This document shows, piece by piece, positions 1 to 8,536 of a stretch of 64,000 nucleotides of DNA. Made by a program: the position numbers and the translations under genes. Under the pieces are notes generated by a model, which worked only from the letters and a program-made list of their open reading frames with translations, made no database searches and was not told the origin of the DNA. Origin of the DNA: Bacillus sp. J37 (GTDB lineage: Bacteria > Bacillota > Bacilli > Bacillales > Bacillaceae). Where the stretch lies: assembly GCF_000518865.1 (NCBI RefSeq), contig NZ_JAEK01000010.1, forward strand, positions 60,053 through 124,052, in the 5' to 3' direction. Every line of letters starts with the position of its first letter. The stretch's first letter is position 1.

Positions 1-10
1 TACTCAAATA

Positions 11-781
11 ATGGTTTATTGCTCCAAAATGAGGAACAATAAAAGTAAAGTTTCTGTGAATAGGATGTGTAGGAAGTTGGATTTTTTCAGCAGCCAGGAC
101 AGTCTTACATGGCTCGAATGGGTTTTGCGTGCCGTAATAGGTTTTATTTTTTTGCTAATTGTCGCGAGAGTTTTAGGTCAGCGAACGATATCACAATTAA
201 GAATTCTTGATTTTGTTATTGCTCTTGTTATAGGAAACATCATTGCACATCCCTTATCTGATGAGCATCTTGGGCTAAAGGGATCGATCATCACAACAAC
301 TGTCTTAATGGTATTATATATTAGCGGTGTTTCTATGATTTTGAAGTGGCCATGGTTTCGAAAATTAGTGAATAATCCGCCTGTTACGATAGTAAAAGAC
401 GGTGAAATTCTCTATGAAGGATTAAAAAAGGCAAGAATCTCTCTGGATGTTCTACTGGAAGAGTTACGGGAAAATCAGATTGATGATGTAAAAAAAGTCG
501 TGTTGGCAACATGGGAAGCAGATGGTAAAGTTTCATATTTCCTTGATCCTAACTATCAAAACATAACGCCGGAAACCTTAGGAATAAAAACAGAGCCCTT
601 TAAACATCCGAGGACAGTCATTAAAGAAGGCACCATCCTGACTAATGAATTAATGGAACTTCAAAAAGATGAAAAGTGGATTACTTCCCAACTAGAGAAA
701 CTGTATCAAACAAACGCAAAGGAAGTCCTCTTGGCAACCCTTGATAATAAAGATAAACTAAATGTGTTTTTTTATAGATAA
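11..781 (+). CDS. DUF421 (YetF-type) membrane protein
   Basis: Integral membrane protein of the DUF421/YetF family, whose role is poorly defined (spore or envelope related in Bacillus). Two or three membrane spans lie at about residues 35-110, with the family-like segment LGQRTISQLRILDF followed by VIALVIGNI. A soluble C-terminal part (about 120-256) carries the usual basic/acidic YetF domain. Family members are about 210-235 residues, so the first 20-30 residues here may be over-extended. ATG codons at 11 and 65 are both possible and neither has a clear ribosome site. The family call is firm, the start is not. No operon partner is visible on either side. Confidence 0.8.
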   Translation: MVYCSKMRNNKSKVSVNRMCRKLDFFSSQDSLTWLEWVLRAVIGFIFLLIVARVLGQRTISQLRILDFVIALVIGNIIAHPLSDEHLGLKGSIITTTVLMVLYISGVSMILKWPWFRKLVNNPPVTIVKDGEILYEGLKKARISLDVLLEELRENQIDDVKKVVLATWEADGKVSYFLDPNYQNITPETLGIKTEPFKHPRTVIKEGTILTNELMELQKDEKWITSQLEKLYQTNAKEVLLATLDNKDKLNVFFYR

Positions 782-806
782 ATCAGTTGTAATTTTTAAG
801 TATATG

Positions 807-854
807 CTCAGTTGTTGTGTTTTATTTGGATAATTAATTACCCCAACAACTGAG
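807..854 (+). terminator. Long-loop hairpin after the DUF421 gene
   Basis: Perfect 11-bp inverted repeat, CTCAGTTGTTG (807-817) with CAACAACTGAG (844-854), about 26 bases downstream of the stop. The loop is 26 bases and the T-run after it is weak, so this is either a poor terminator or another structured element. Confidence 0.4.
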
Positions 855-941
855 AATTCGTTTCTTTCACCATAAATATTATACGAAAAATCACATTTCT
901 AATTTTTACCTTTTTAAAAATATAAGTGTACAGAAAAAATA

Positions 942-982
942 GAACGCTATAAGCCCTTTATTACAAAGGAATTATGGCGTTC
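942..982 (-). terminator. Intrinsic terminator of the MATE-like gene
   Basis: On the minus strand an 11-bp stem (GAACGCCATAA with TTATAGCGTTC, including a wobble pair), with a short inner CCTTT/AAGG helix, is followed by a T-rich tract (TATTTTTTC). Confidence 0.75.
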
Positions 983-1015
983 CAAAGACAAAGATTTGTC
1001 TTGATAAATATAGAT

Positions 1016-2305
1016 TTATCCATTCACAAAATTCTTTTCCGTGTGACGAAGCTGATTTTTCTTTCCCCTGCTGAACAAAATAAAGGCTAATATACCAAGT
1101 TCAGAAAGCATTCCGACAGATTGAGCTATAGCACCGATCCTTCCATTCCACTGCGGAAAAACGGTTGAAAAAATAAGAAGGACGAGGAATGTAAAAATAA
1201 GATTTGTAGATTGTGAATAAACCATTATTTTAGTCTGTTTTTTTACCATTAGTAAACCATTACAATAATCAATAAACGGAAAAGCCAGTGTCATCAGCAT
1301 AAAGACATAAAGACAGTCAAGACTTGATGTAACAAGGCGATCATTTGCTCCTAAAACATGTTCAATAAAAAATGGCCCGATTGGTGACATACAAAAAACA
1401 GCTAATATTAATGTCGGAATAAATCCAATCATAAACGTGAACTGCTGCACCTTTTGAGGATGATCTTTGTAAAAAGTCAAAACGATTTGATGTGTATATG
1501 TAAAGAAACTTAAAAATAATTGAGTAATGCTTAGAGCAATCGCATATGATGCAATGGCTAATTCAATTTCATTCGTTTTCCCTAAAAAGGAATTGATCAC
1601 CGGTCCAACCATGACGATAATTAACGAAGAAAGAATGAGAGGATGATAAAATTGAAATATCTGTTTCTTTGTTCGGATCGAATGTGTTGGGTCTTTATCG
1701 ACCATTTTTTTCACAAGTACTCTGCCTTCCAGAAAACTGATTAAACTCTCGACCATCATTCCTGATAAAAAGATAATCGCCCCTGTTCGGGCATTGATAT
1801 TCCCTGTTTTTATAAAATATAAAGACAAAAGATACATAACAATCAAACGGATGATCATCCCAATCGTTAACCACTTTGTTTGTCTATTCAAAATAATAAC
1901 ACCTTGAAATAAGCACCTTATTGCAGAAAAAAACGTGACAAATATGAGAACTTGGTACACACTAATTATTTCCGATATCATGCTTTGATCTGCTCCAAAA
2001 AATGTTGAGAATACCCACTTTCCTATTGGAGTAAAAGCAATGGAAGCAGCAGCCAGCATTAATCCCACTACAACATAAGCACTTACAGTCGACATAGCAT
2101 GAAACGAGACTTTATCACGCACTAATGCAGAGCAGGCATTACGCAGCAATACTCCCAAGCGTTCTGTAATGCCAAACAAGCTCATCGCTACGACATAACT
2201 TGCGATCATAATTTCTGCGTTATTTCCTCTCGTTAATGTTCCGTTAATAATCATATGGGAAAACGTAACTAAACTCGCTGACAATCCTAAAGGTACAAAG
2301 AACAT
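1016..2305 (-). CDS. MATE/polysaccharide-exporter-like membrane protein
   Basis: Multi-span membrane protein (about 12 helices across 429 residues) resembling multidrug/toxin-extrusion and polysaccharide flippase-like transporters. The substrate is unknown. The first ATG (2305) has no ribosome site. In the same frame, 15 codons upstream, an ATT codon at 2350 lies 7 bases after GGGAG and would add a natural N-terminus before the first membrane span. The frame is closed by TGA just above that. Either a rare ATT start is used, or a one-base indel separates the gene from the nearby ATG of a four-codon peptide. The gene stands alone, with its terminator at 942-982. Confidence 0.65.
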   Translation of the reverse strand: MFFVPLGLSASLVTFSHMIINGTLTRGNNAEIMIASYVVAMSLFGITERLGVLLRNACSALVRDKVSFHAMSTVSAYVVVGLMLAAASIAFTPIGKWVFSTFFGADQSMISEIISVYQVLIFVTFFSAIRCLFQGVIILNRQTKWLTIGMIIRLIVMYLLSLYFIKTGNINARTGAIIFLSGMMVESLISFLEGRVLVKKMVDKDPTHSIRTKKQIFQFYHPLILSSLIIVMVGPVINSFLGKTNEIELAIASYAIALSITQLFLSFFTYTHQIVLTFYKDHPQKVQQFTFMIGFIPTLILAVFCMSPIGPFFIEHVLGANDRLVTSSLDCLYVFMLMTLAFPFIDYCNGLLMVKKQTKIMVYSQSTNLIFTFLVLLIFSTVFPQWNGRIGAIAQSVGMLSELGILAFILFSRGKKNQLRHTEKNFVNG

Positions 2306-2380
2306 GAGAATCTTCTTGGTCGATAACGTGTCATCTTGAGAATTAATAATGGTTCATCTCCCTTTTTAATGGTTCGGTCA

Positions 2381-2480
2381 TTTTATCTTCGATTATTTAG
2401 ATTTATCTTCGATTTTACCATTTTATCAACGATTATAAAGATTTATTTTCGATTTCCGAAATATATTTTCGATTAGACAT
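2381..2480. repeat. 20-bp tandem repeat, five units
   Basis: Five consecutive 20-base units begin at 2381, 2401, 2421, 2441 and 2461. Each carries the core TTTAT(C/T)TTCGATT at the same offset; the third has TCAACGATT. A sixth, shorter half-unit (TTTTCGACA) follows at 2481. The period is near two helical turns. The array sits between the start of the exporter gene and the terminator of the sugar operon. Confidence 0.85.
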
Positions 2481-2519
2481 TTTTCGACACAAAGCTCCAA
2501 ATAAACGTACTGCAATAGC

Positions 2520-2549
2520 AAAGAGAGAAAGATCCCTCTTTCTCTCTTT
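2520..2549 (-). terminator. Terminator of the sugar/oxidoreductase operon
   Basis: Perfect 13-bp stem with a four-base TCCC loop, 8 bases past the last stop codon of the operon. The stem is purine/pyrimidine biased, so its 3' arm is itself U-rich on the minus strand. Confidence 0.8.
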
Positions 2550-2556
2550 GGTCCAT

Positions 2557-3645
2557 CTAATTGAAATTTGGAATATCGATTGAAACCTCTCTACCTTCCT
2601 CTGAAGATCGTAGAATTCCATCAATAATTGCTTGATTTATGACAATCTGTTCACCAGGTATTGGAGCAGACCTGCTTTCTTTTATGCTCACAACAAAATC
2701 CCGGACTTTTTCATAAAAAATGTCAAGCTGATGTTGTTTAACTGGAATCTCTGTTTCAACGTGGTGACCTTTTATATCATGAAACATGCTAATTTCACCA
2801 ATTCCACCGTCCCAAACTCCACTCCATGGTCCACTTCCGGCTGGTGTTAATTTTAAACCGGCATCTGTTCCTAAAAATAGTGTTGGTCCAAGAGAATCCA
2901 TATGCATGGCCCAGGATATTTTAAAGTTCAGTACAATTCCACCTTCTAATCGAATAAAGGCGGTACCGAAATCTTCTACATCGAACCGATCTGCCTCTTG
3001 ATGATAAAGAGGATTTGTACCAAAATGATTTGACGTGTAAGCAGAAACGGTGAGCGGCCTTGGATAACCAAGTGTATTTAACGCTAAATCCAACGAATAG
3101 CATCCTATGTCTGCCATTGCCCCTGCGCCTGCAAGCTCTTTATTTATAAACGTTCCACCTGGCATACCGCGGCGGCGCCCTCCACCAGCTTGAACATAAT
3201 AAACATTTCCAAGTTGTCCTGATTGAACAAGCTCTTTTACCGCTTGCATGTTAGGGTCATATCTAGGTTGAAATCCAACCGATAACATACGATCAGCTTT
3301 TTTAGACGCCTCTACCATCTCGATTGCCTGTTGTAATGTAACAGCCATTGGTTTTTCTACTAAGACATGTTTTCCAGCTGATAAAGAATCAACTGTTGTA
3401 AGATGATGGGCAACATTTGGAGTACAAATGCTGACTCCATCAAGATCTAAATGTAATAGTTCCCGATGATCATCAAATCCTTTTGCATCTTTAAGCTCGA
3501 GATTTTGAATAAATTCCTTTGCTTTACCTGGAATCACATCGGCAACAGCAACGATCTTCACATCCGGCATTTTTTTATAAGCTCGTGCATGTGCTGCAGC
3601 GATTCCTCCGCTTCCAATGATGCCAATTTCGATTACTTGTGTCAT
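2557..3645 (-). CDS. Gfo/Idh/MocA family oxidoreductase (third of operon)
   Basis: NAD(P)-dependent sugar or cyclitol dehydrogenase of the Gfo/Idh/MocA family (362 residues). The N-terminal Rossmann fold carries GSGGIA (residues 11-16). The catalytic/cofactor EKP motif is at about 97-99, and the C-terminal alpha/beta domain contains GAMADIGCYSLD. It is the last gene of a seven-gene operon. Its ATG overlaps the preceding stop by four bases (ATGA), indicating translational coupling. The likely chemistry is oxidation of a secondary hydroxyl of an imported sugar or glycoside, or reduction of a keto-sugar. The substrate cannot be read from sequence. Confidence 0.88.
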   Translation of the reverse strand: MTQVIEIGIIGSGGIAAAHARAYKKMPDVKIVAVADVIPGKAKEFIQNLELKDAKGFDDHRELLHLDLDGVSICTPNVAHHLTTVDSLSAGKHVLVEKPMAVTLQQAIEMVEASKKADRMLSVGFQPRYDPNMQAVKELVQSGQLGNVYYVQAGGGRRRGMPGGTFINKELAGAGAMADIGCYSLDLALNTLGYPRPLTVSAYTSNHFGTNPLYHQEADRFDVEDFGTAFIRLEGGIVLNFKISWAMHMDSLGPTLFLGTDAGLKLTPAGSGPWSGVWDGGIGEISMFHDIKGHHVETEIPVKQHQLDIFYEKVRDFVVSIKESRSAPIPGEQIVINQAIIDGILRSSEEGREVSIDIPNFN

Positions 3646-4628
3646 AAAGATCCCTCTTTCTGAGCTGAATGAGGTTGATAGCCAGAAGATTGATAGATTT
3701 TCTCTGTCAATCTTACAACTTCCTTTGCGAAGTCCCCTGGCACCATTACCTCATGTTCTCCTAGTATAGAACGAATAAAGCTTTGATCGGAATTTGTTGT
3801 TTGTTCCGGAAGTACAGGTACTATCGGCTCTTCTCCTAGTTTTCGAATCGTTAATTTCCCATTATCAAAAAAGATCGCTCCATGCTCTCCGCAAAAAACA
3901 TAGGTTTCATGCCAACAAGGAGCATTTCCAATAATGGTGAGCCCTGCAATAACATTATTTTCAAATCTTATTGTTGAAACCGAATCTAATTCAACCGGAC
4001 CTCCATGGGATTCTATTGTTGCCTTTATCTCCAGTGGTTTTAACCCAGTTGTCCATAAAAGTACATCTATAATATGACTACCAGAATCCATCAACATCCC
4101 TCCACCGGATAGATCAGGATTCTGTCTCCACGTATTTTTTGAAAGATGACCCCACTCTTGATAAAGGTTGGCAGAAACAGAGGTAAGCTTCCCGATAATA
4201 CCTTCTGAGATAGCATTTCGTATATACAAGAATGAAGGTTCAAAATGCCTTTGATAGGATACTTGCAATATCTTCCCTTTCTCTTTTGCCATTTCAATCA
4301 AATGAATAGACTCTTCAACAGAACATGCCATTGGCTTTTCTACTAACACATGACATTGATGCTCCAATGAATCAACAACATGCTGCATATGAAGAGTGTG
4401 TGGAGAGCAAATGATAACAGCATCCAATGCAATGCTCTCTAACATTTCTTGATGATTGGCAAACTGTTCCACCTCTGATAGATTGAATGTTGTGAGAAAG
4501 TGTTTTCTATTATGTGCACTTGGATCGGCTATTGATTCAATTCTCACATTTTTTTCGGCTAGCATTTGCTTTGCATGCAAATGTGCGATGCCACCTGTAC
4601 CGATAAAACCGAGTTTGATTTGTTTCAT
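3642..4628 (-). CDS. Gfo/Idh/MocA family oxidoreductase (second of operon)
   Basis: Second dehydrogenase of the same family (328 residues). GTGGIA lies near residues 10-15, VEKPMA near 96-101, and GGGMLMDSGSHIIDVLLW in the substrate domain; the histidine after DSGS is at the usual active-site position. It is clearly diverged from its two neighbours rather than a recent copy, which suggests a different step or regiochemistry. It lies 15 bases after the upstream dehydrogenase and overlaps the next by four bases, so all three should be made from one transcript. Confidence 0.88.
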   Translation of the reverse strand: MKQIKLGFIGTGGIAHLHAKQMLAEKNVRIESIADPSAHNRKHFLTTFNLSEVEQFANHQEMLESIALDAVIICSPHTLHMQHVVDSLEHQCHVLVEKPMACSVEESIHLIEMAKEKGKILQVSYQRHFEPSFLYIRNAISEGIIGKLTSVSANLYQEWGHLSKNTWRQNPDLSGGGMLMDSGSHIIDVLLWTTGLKPLEIKATIESHGGPVELDSVSTIRFENNVIAGLTIIGNAPCWHETYVFCGEHGAIFFDNGKLTIRKLGEEPIVPVLPEQTTNSDQSFIRSILGEHEVMVPGDFAKEVVRLTEKIYQSSGYQPHSAQKEGSL

Positions 4629-4643
4629 AAGATATCCCCTTTC

Positions 4644-5753
4644 TTATGAGTTTGACAAAAGAGCTGCTTTTTCATCAAAATACACTGCTTTACCCGTTTT
4701 AGCAGATTCATAGATTGCTTCTAAAATTTGTGTGACAACATATGCCTCTTCCGGCTTTACAACCGGTTCTGTATCATGAAGAATATTATCAATCCACATC
4801 CGTGCTTCTAAATCTGCATCAGATTCCACGCTGCCATCGTAAAACGCTACTCCACCAGGTCCAAGATCGACATTTGTCGTATATAACTTCCCGAAGTTTT
4901 CTCCATTAATTCTTAACCCATCCTTCATATCTGCTCCACCTTCAGTACCACTTAGTGAACATTTAGCTTCATCCACATCTAGGGAATTTAGTGCCCAGCT
5001 AGCCTCTAATACGATCGTAGCCCCATTTTCCATTGTGATAAAACCAAAAGCAGAATCTTCAACTGTGAATTTCTCAGGATCCCAAGGTCCCCACGCATTT
5101 GCTGCATTTCTTTTTTGGCTTAGCTTATGGAAAGTTGTGCCCATAACCGATTTGGGCTTATAGTTATTCATCATCCATAATGTTAAATCAAGTGCATGTG
5201 TACCAATATCAATTAAAGGACCTCCACCCTGCTTTTCTTCATCAAGGAAAACTCCCCATGTCGGAACAGCGCGACGGCGAATGGCATGTGCTTTAGCATA
5301 ATAGACTTCTCCAAGATCTCCACGTTCACATAGTTTATGTAAGTGCTGGCTATCAGGACGGAATCTGTTATTATACCCGATTGTAAGTTTCTTACCTGAA
5401 CGTTTTGCCGCTTCCAGCATCGCACGTGCCTCTTGGGATGTTTTTGCCATCGGCTTTTCACACATGACATGCTTTCCAGCATCTAAAGCCGCGATCGAAA
5501 TTTCTGCATGTGAATCATTAGGTGTTAACACGTGAACGACTTCAATGGTTCCATCTTCAAGCAACTCTTGATAATTTTCATACACTTTTGCATCCTTTAT
5601 TCCATATTCTTGTGCTGCTTTTTCAGCTCGTTCAACAATCACATCACAAAAAGCAACAAGCTCAACAGCCTCTACTTTTTTCAAACTTGGCATATGCTTT
5701 CCATTTGCAATTCCACCACAACCGATAATTGCTACTCTAACTGTTTTTGACAT
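4644..5753 (-). CDS. Gfo/Idh/MocA family oxidoreductase (first of operon)
   Basis: Third dehydrogenase paralogue, 369 residues. The ATG at 5753 is chosen because GAGGAGG sits 9 bases before it; an in-frame TTG or GTG six codons earlier has no such site. GCGGIA is at residues 11-16, CEKPMA at 98-103, and GGGPLIDIGTHALDLTLW holds the active-site histidine of the family. It directly follows the TIM-barrel isomerase gene (21-base gap). Three paralogues in one operon make a multi-step oxidation/reduction of one imported compound more likely than redundancy. Confidence 0.88.
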   Translation of the reverse strand: MSKTVRVAIIGCGGIANGKHMPSLKKVEAVELVAFCDVIVERAEKAAQEYGIKDAKVYENYQELLEDGTIEVVHVLTPNDSHAEISIAALDAGKHVMCEKPMAKTSQEARAMLEAAKRSGKKLTIGYNNRFRPDSQHLHKLCERGDLGEVYYAKAHAIRRRAVPTWGVFLDEEKQGGGPLIDIGTHALDLTLWMMNNYKPKSVMGTTFHKLSQKRNAANAWGPWDPEKFTVEDSAFGFITMENGATIVLEASWALNSLDVDEAKCSLSGTEGGADMKDGLRINGENFGKLYTTNVDLGPGGVAFYDGSVESDADLEARMWIDNILHDTEPVVKPEEAYVVTQILEAIYESAKTGKAVYFDEKAALLSNS

Positions 5754-5774
5754 AGTAAAATTCCTCCTCAAATT

Positions 5775-6653
5775 TTATTTAAAATAGATAGATAGATGTT
5801 CTTTTGCTTTTATAATTCCTTGACGTTCTGCTTCGAGCGATCCCCAATATCGATGGTCTTCCAACTCAATACTTACTGGACCTTGGTAACCAATTTTATC
5901 CAAACGAACAGCAACCTTCCCCCAATCAACCTCTCCTTGGCCCGGTATTGTGTAACGCCATGAACCTTCAGAAAAATCATACTTTGACCCAAATGTTGCT
6001 GGTAAAATGCCATGTTCGTAGAGATCATCATGAAGGATTTCTGTGTCTTTCCCATGACAATAATTCACTCGATCTCCGAACTCGGTTAATACTCGCAAGT
6101 GATCAATACCAAGTCTTACCAGGTGTGAAGGATCATAGTTTAGCCCGAAATGCTTGGACGGAATTTCATTAAACATAGCTCTTAACATTTCAGGTGTTGT
6201 GCCTAATGTTGGATAATACGGGGCAGGCCCAGGCCATCCTTCAAGAGCAATATAAAGATTTTCTTTCTCAGCTTGTTTGACAATGGTTGGAAATGATTCT
6301 TTCCAAATTGAGAACGCTTCCTTTCTGTTCATCGTGATATCTTCTGGAACTAGGCACATAAAGATAACGCGGCCACCTAAGCTTGCAATCTCGCTAAATT
6401 GTGCATTAATTGACTCAACTGCTTGCAAGCGCACCTTTTCATCAGAGCTTAATAGCTTTGTTTGCCCTACCGCTCCAAGACCATCAATTGAACCTACTTC
6501 TAATCCGTTTGTTTCTAGAGCAATTTTAACCTCTTCATTGAAATATGGCACATCAATCACATCGATCCCTACGCTTGATGCCCATTTTGCTAATGATTCA
6601 ATACCATCTGCTCCAAGTTTTGGTGGGATCCTCATTCCGATTTGTCTGTTCAT
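5775..6653 (-). CDS. Sugar phosphate isomerase/epimerase-like TIM barrel
   Basis: Xylose-isomerase-like TIM-barrel protein (AP-endonuclease-2 fold), 292 residues. Features include ALEGWPGP, then GLNYDPSHL and a C-terminal GPVSIELED segment, which supply the metal-binding Glu/Asp/His pattern of sugar isomerases and epimerases. GGAGG lies 8 bases before the ATG at 6653; an ATG two codons earlier is too close to it. The family includes isomerases, epimerases, dehydratases and, beside Gfo/Idh enzymes, lyases or hydrolases acting on 3-keto-sugars. Here it sits between the importer genes and three Gfo/Idh genes, so it probably acts on the keto product. The exact reaction is inferred only. Confidence 0.82.
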   Translation of the reverse strand: MNRQIGMRIPPKLGADGIESLAKWASSVGIDVIDVPYFNEEVKIALETNGLEVGSIDGLGAVGQTKLLSSDEKVRLQAVESINAQFSEIASLGGRVIFMCLVPEDITMNRKEAFSIWKESFPTIVKQAEKENLYIALEGWPGPAPYYPTLGTTPEMLRAMFNEIPSKHFGLNYDPSHLVRLGIDHLRVLTEFGDRVNYCHGKDTEILHDDLYEHGILPATFGSKYDFSEGSWRYTIPGQGEVDWGKVAVRLDKIGYQGPVSIELEDHRYWGSLEAERQGIIKAKEHLSIYFK

Positions 6654-6684
6654 TTTCATCGCCTCCAACTGAGTCTCTATTATT

Positions 6685-7518
6685 TTATTTAATACCACTG
6701 AATGTAATGCCTTTAATAAATGTCTTCTGTAAAAAGAAGAATAATATAATAACAGGAACGGTCATCATGGTTGAAACTGCCATCATTAATCCCCACTCAG
6801 AACCTTTTTGACTTTGGAATTGCTGAAGCCCGAGTGATAACGTGTACTGAATCGAATCAGTTAAATAGAGTAATGGACCGATAAAATCTGTCCAACTGGC
6901 CATAAATTGAAATAAGCCAACTGCTAAAACAGCAGGTTTTGCTAGCGGCAGCATAATTTGCCAATAGATTCTAAATTCCCCTGCTCCATCAATTTTCGCC
7001 GCTTCTCTTAAACTATCAGGCAAGCCCATAAAGAATTGTCTTAATAGAAAGATATAAAACGGAATGCCAAAAAATGCAGGTATAATTAAAGGATAAGGTG
7101 TTCCAACTAATCCTAATTTCTCAAATAATAAGAAAAGTGGGATCATTGTAACCTGCCCCGGTATCATCATGACACCTATGGTGATAATAAAAAGAATATT
7201 TCTGCCCGGCCACTTTAGCTTTGCGAAGCTATAGGCAACAAGCGGACAAGATAATACAGCACCAAGTGTACTGAATAATGTAATGATGATCGTGTTTTTC
7301 AAATAGGTGAAGAACGGAATATAGTTCATTGCATCAATATAATTACTCCATTGAAAAGGTTTTGGAATCCACTTAGGCGGAAACGTAAACACTTGGTCCA
7401 ACGGCTTTAATGAGGTTGATACCATCCAAATAAACGGAATTAAAAAAAAGAAAGATGCGACAATTAAGATTATATGTGCCAGACTTTTGGAAACAGTTTT
7501 TTTTGTTGTTCCATCCAT
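6685..7518 (-). CDS. Carbohydrate ABC transporter permease (MalG type)
   Basis: Inner-membrane permease of a CUT1-type sugar importer (277 residues, six spans). The EAA loop EAAKIDGAGEFRIYWQIMLP, which docks the ATPase, is visible around residues 175-195. GGGGGG precedes the ATG at 7518. It is followed after 31 bases by the isomerase gene and preceded by the partner permease. No ATPase gene is present in the operon, so the importer presumably borrows a shared MsmX-type ATPase encoded elsewhere, as known for several Bacillus sugar importers. Confidence 0.92.
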   Translation of the reverse strand: MDGTTKKTVSKSLAHIILIVASFFFLIPFIWMVSTSLKPLDQVFTFPPKWIPKPFQWSNYIDAMNYIPFFTYLKNTIIITLFSTLGAVLSCPLVAYSFAKLKWPGRNILFIITIGVMMIPGQVTMIPLFLLFEKLGLVGTPYPLIIPAFFGIPFYIFLLRQFFMGLPDSLREAAKIDGAGEFRIYWQIMLPLAKPAVLAVGLFQFMASWTDFIGPLLYLTDSIQYTLSLGLQQFQSQKGSEWGLMMAVSTMMTVPVIILFFFLQKTFIKGITFSGIK

Positions 7519-7529
7519 ATTCTTCCCCC

Positions 7530-8480
7530 CTATTTTCCTTGATAATGAACCCAGCGCTTAGATGTAATAAATACAACAGCTGTTAAAGCCATGATAATGA
7601 TAAACAAAATCCAAGCCATGGCTGATGCGTAGCCCATCTTAAAGAATTTAAATCCATTGTCATATAAATACATGACATAGAAAGTTAATGAATTCGCCGG
7701 TGTCCCTTGTCCTTGAGTTAACGTGTAAGGTAAGGTAAATTGCTGGAACGCGCCAATAATTCCCATAACCAAGTTGAAAAAGATTACAGGTGTTAATAAA
7801 GGTAGTGTAATATGAAAGGTTTTCTGAAACCAATTTGCCCCATCTACATCTGCCGCATCATAGTAATCATCAGGTATATCACCTAATCCGGCTAGATAAA
7901 TTACCACCGCCTGACCAATTCCCCATAAAGACATGAGTATGAGGGAAGGTTTTGACCATGTTTCACTTCCAAGCCATGCCGGCCCTTCAATTCCAATCGT
8001 ATTTAATAATCCATTTACAAGTCCGAATCCCGGATTTAGGAGCCACATCCATAACACAGCAAGTGCTACGTGTGGAACAAGTGTTGGTAAGAAAAAGATT
8101 GTTCTGTAAACGGCCATACCCTTTACTTTCATATTCAACATCATCGCTAATGCAACACCAAAGATAATACTTAATGGGACAAAAAAGACAGTAAAGTAGA
8201 TTGTATTGTATACTGATTTCCAGAACAAAGGATCATGAAATAAATCTTTATAATTTTGAAGTCCAATAAACTCACCGGGTTGAAGAATACTATATGTTGT
8301 AAAGCTAAAGTAGATCGAAGAAAATAACGGAATTGCATAAAAGATAATAAGTCCTATGATCCATGGCAAAGCAAATAATATTCCATATTTATATTCTGAA
8401 AAATTTGTTAGCAAATTTTTACGCTTTGTACGAACTTGGACATGTTGAGTTGTTCTTTCATTTATCGGATTACTTTTCAC
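7530..8480 (-). CDS. Carbohydrate ABC transporter permease (MalF type)
   Basis: Partner permease of the CUT1-type importer (316 residues, six spans). It has a soluble N-terminus, the DAADVDGANWFQKTFHITLP coupling loop near residues 210-230 and a typical YPLFSS-like first span region. The GTG at 8480 is preferred because GGAGG is 9 bases upstream; the TTG two codons earlier is only 3 bases from it. Its stop lies 11 bases before the next permease. It forms the heterodimeric channel with the MalG-type subunit and takes substrate from the lipoprotein encoded just upstream. Confidence 0.92.
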   Translation of the reverse strand: MKSNPINERTTQHVQVRTKRKNLLTNFSEYKYGILFALPWIIGLIIFYAIPLFSSIYFSFTTYSILQPGEFIGLQNYKDLFHDPLFWKSVYNTIYFTVFFVPLSIIFGVALAMMLNMKVKGMAVYRTIFFLPTLVPHVALAVLWMWLLNPGFGLVNGLLNTIGIEGPAWLGSETWSKPSLILMSLWGIGQAVVIYLAGLGDIPDDYYDAADVDGANWFQKTFHITLPLLTPVIFFNLVMGIIGAFQQFTLPYTLTQGQGTPANSLTFYVMYLYDNGFKFFKMGYASAMAWILFIIIMALTAVVFITSKRWVHYQGK

Positions 8481-8536
8481 CTGCAATTACCTCCTGTCAT
8501 TTTAAAGGCAAGGGAGAAAAACATCTCCCCCGCTTC

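Noticed and set aside
2433..2624. 63-residue minus-strand reading frame over the repeat and the operon terminator
   Set aside because: It runs through the terminator hairpin and the 20-bp repeat, overlaps the end of a dehydrogenase gene, and has no ribosome site.
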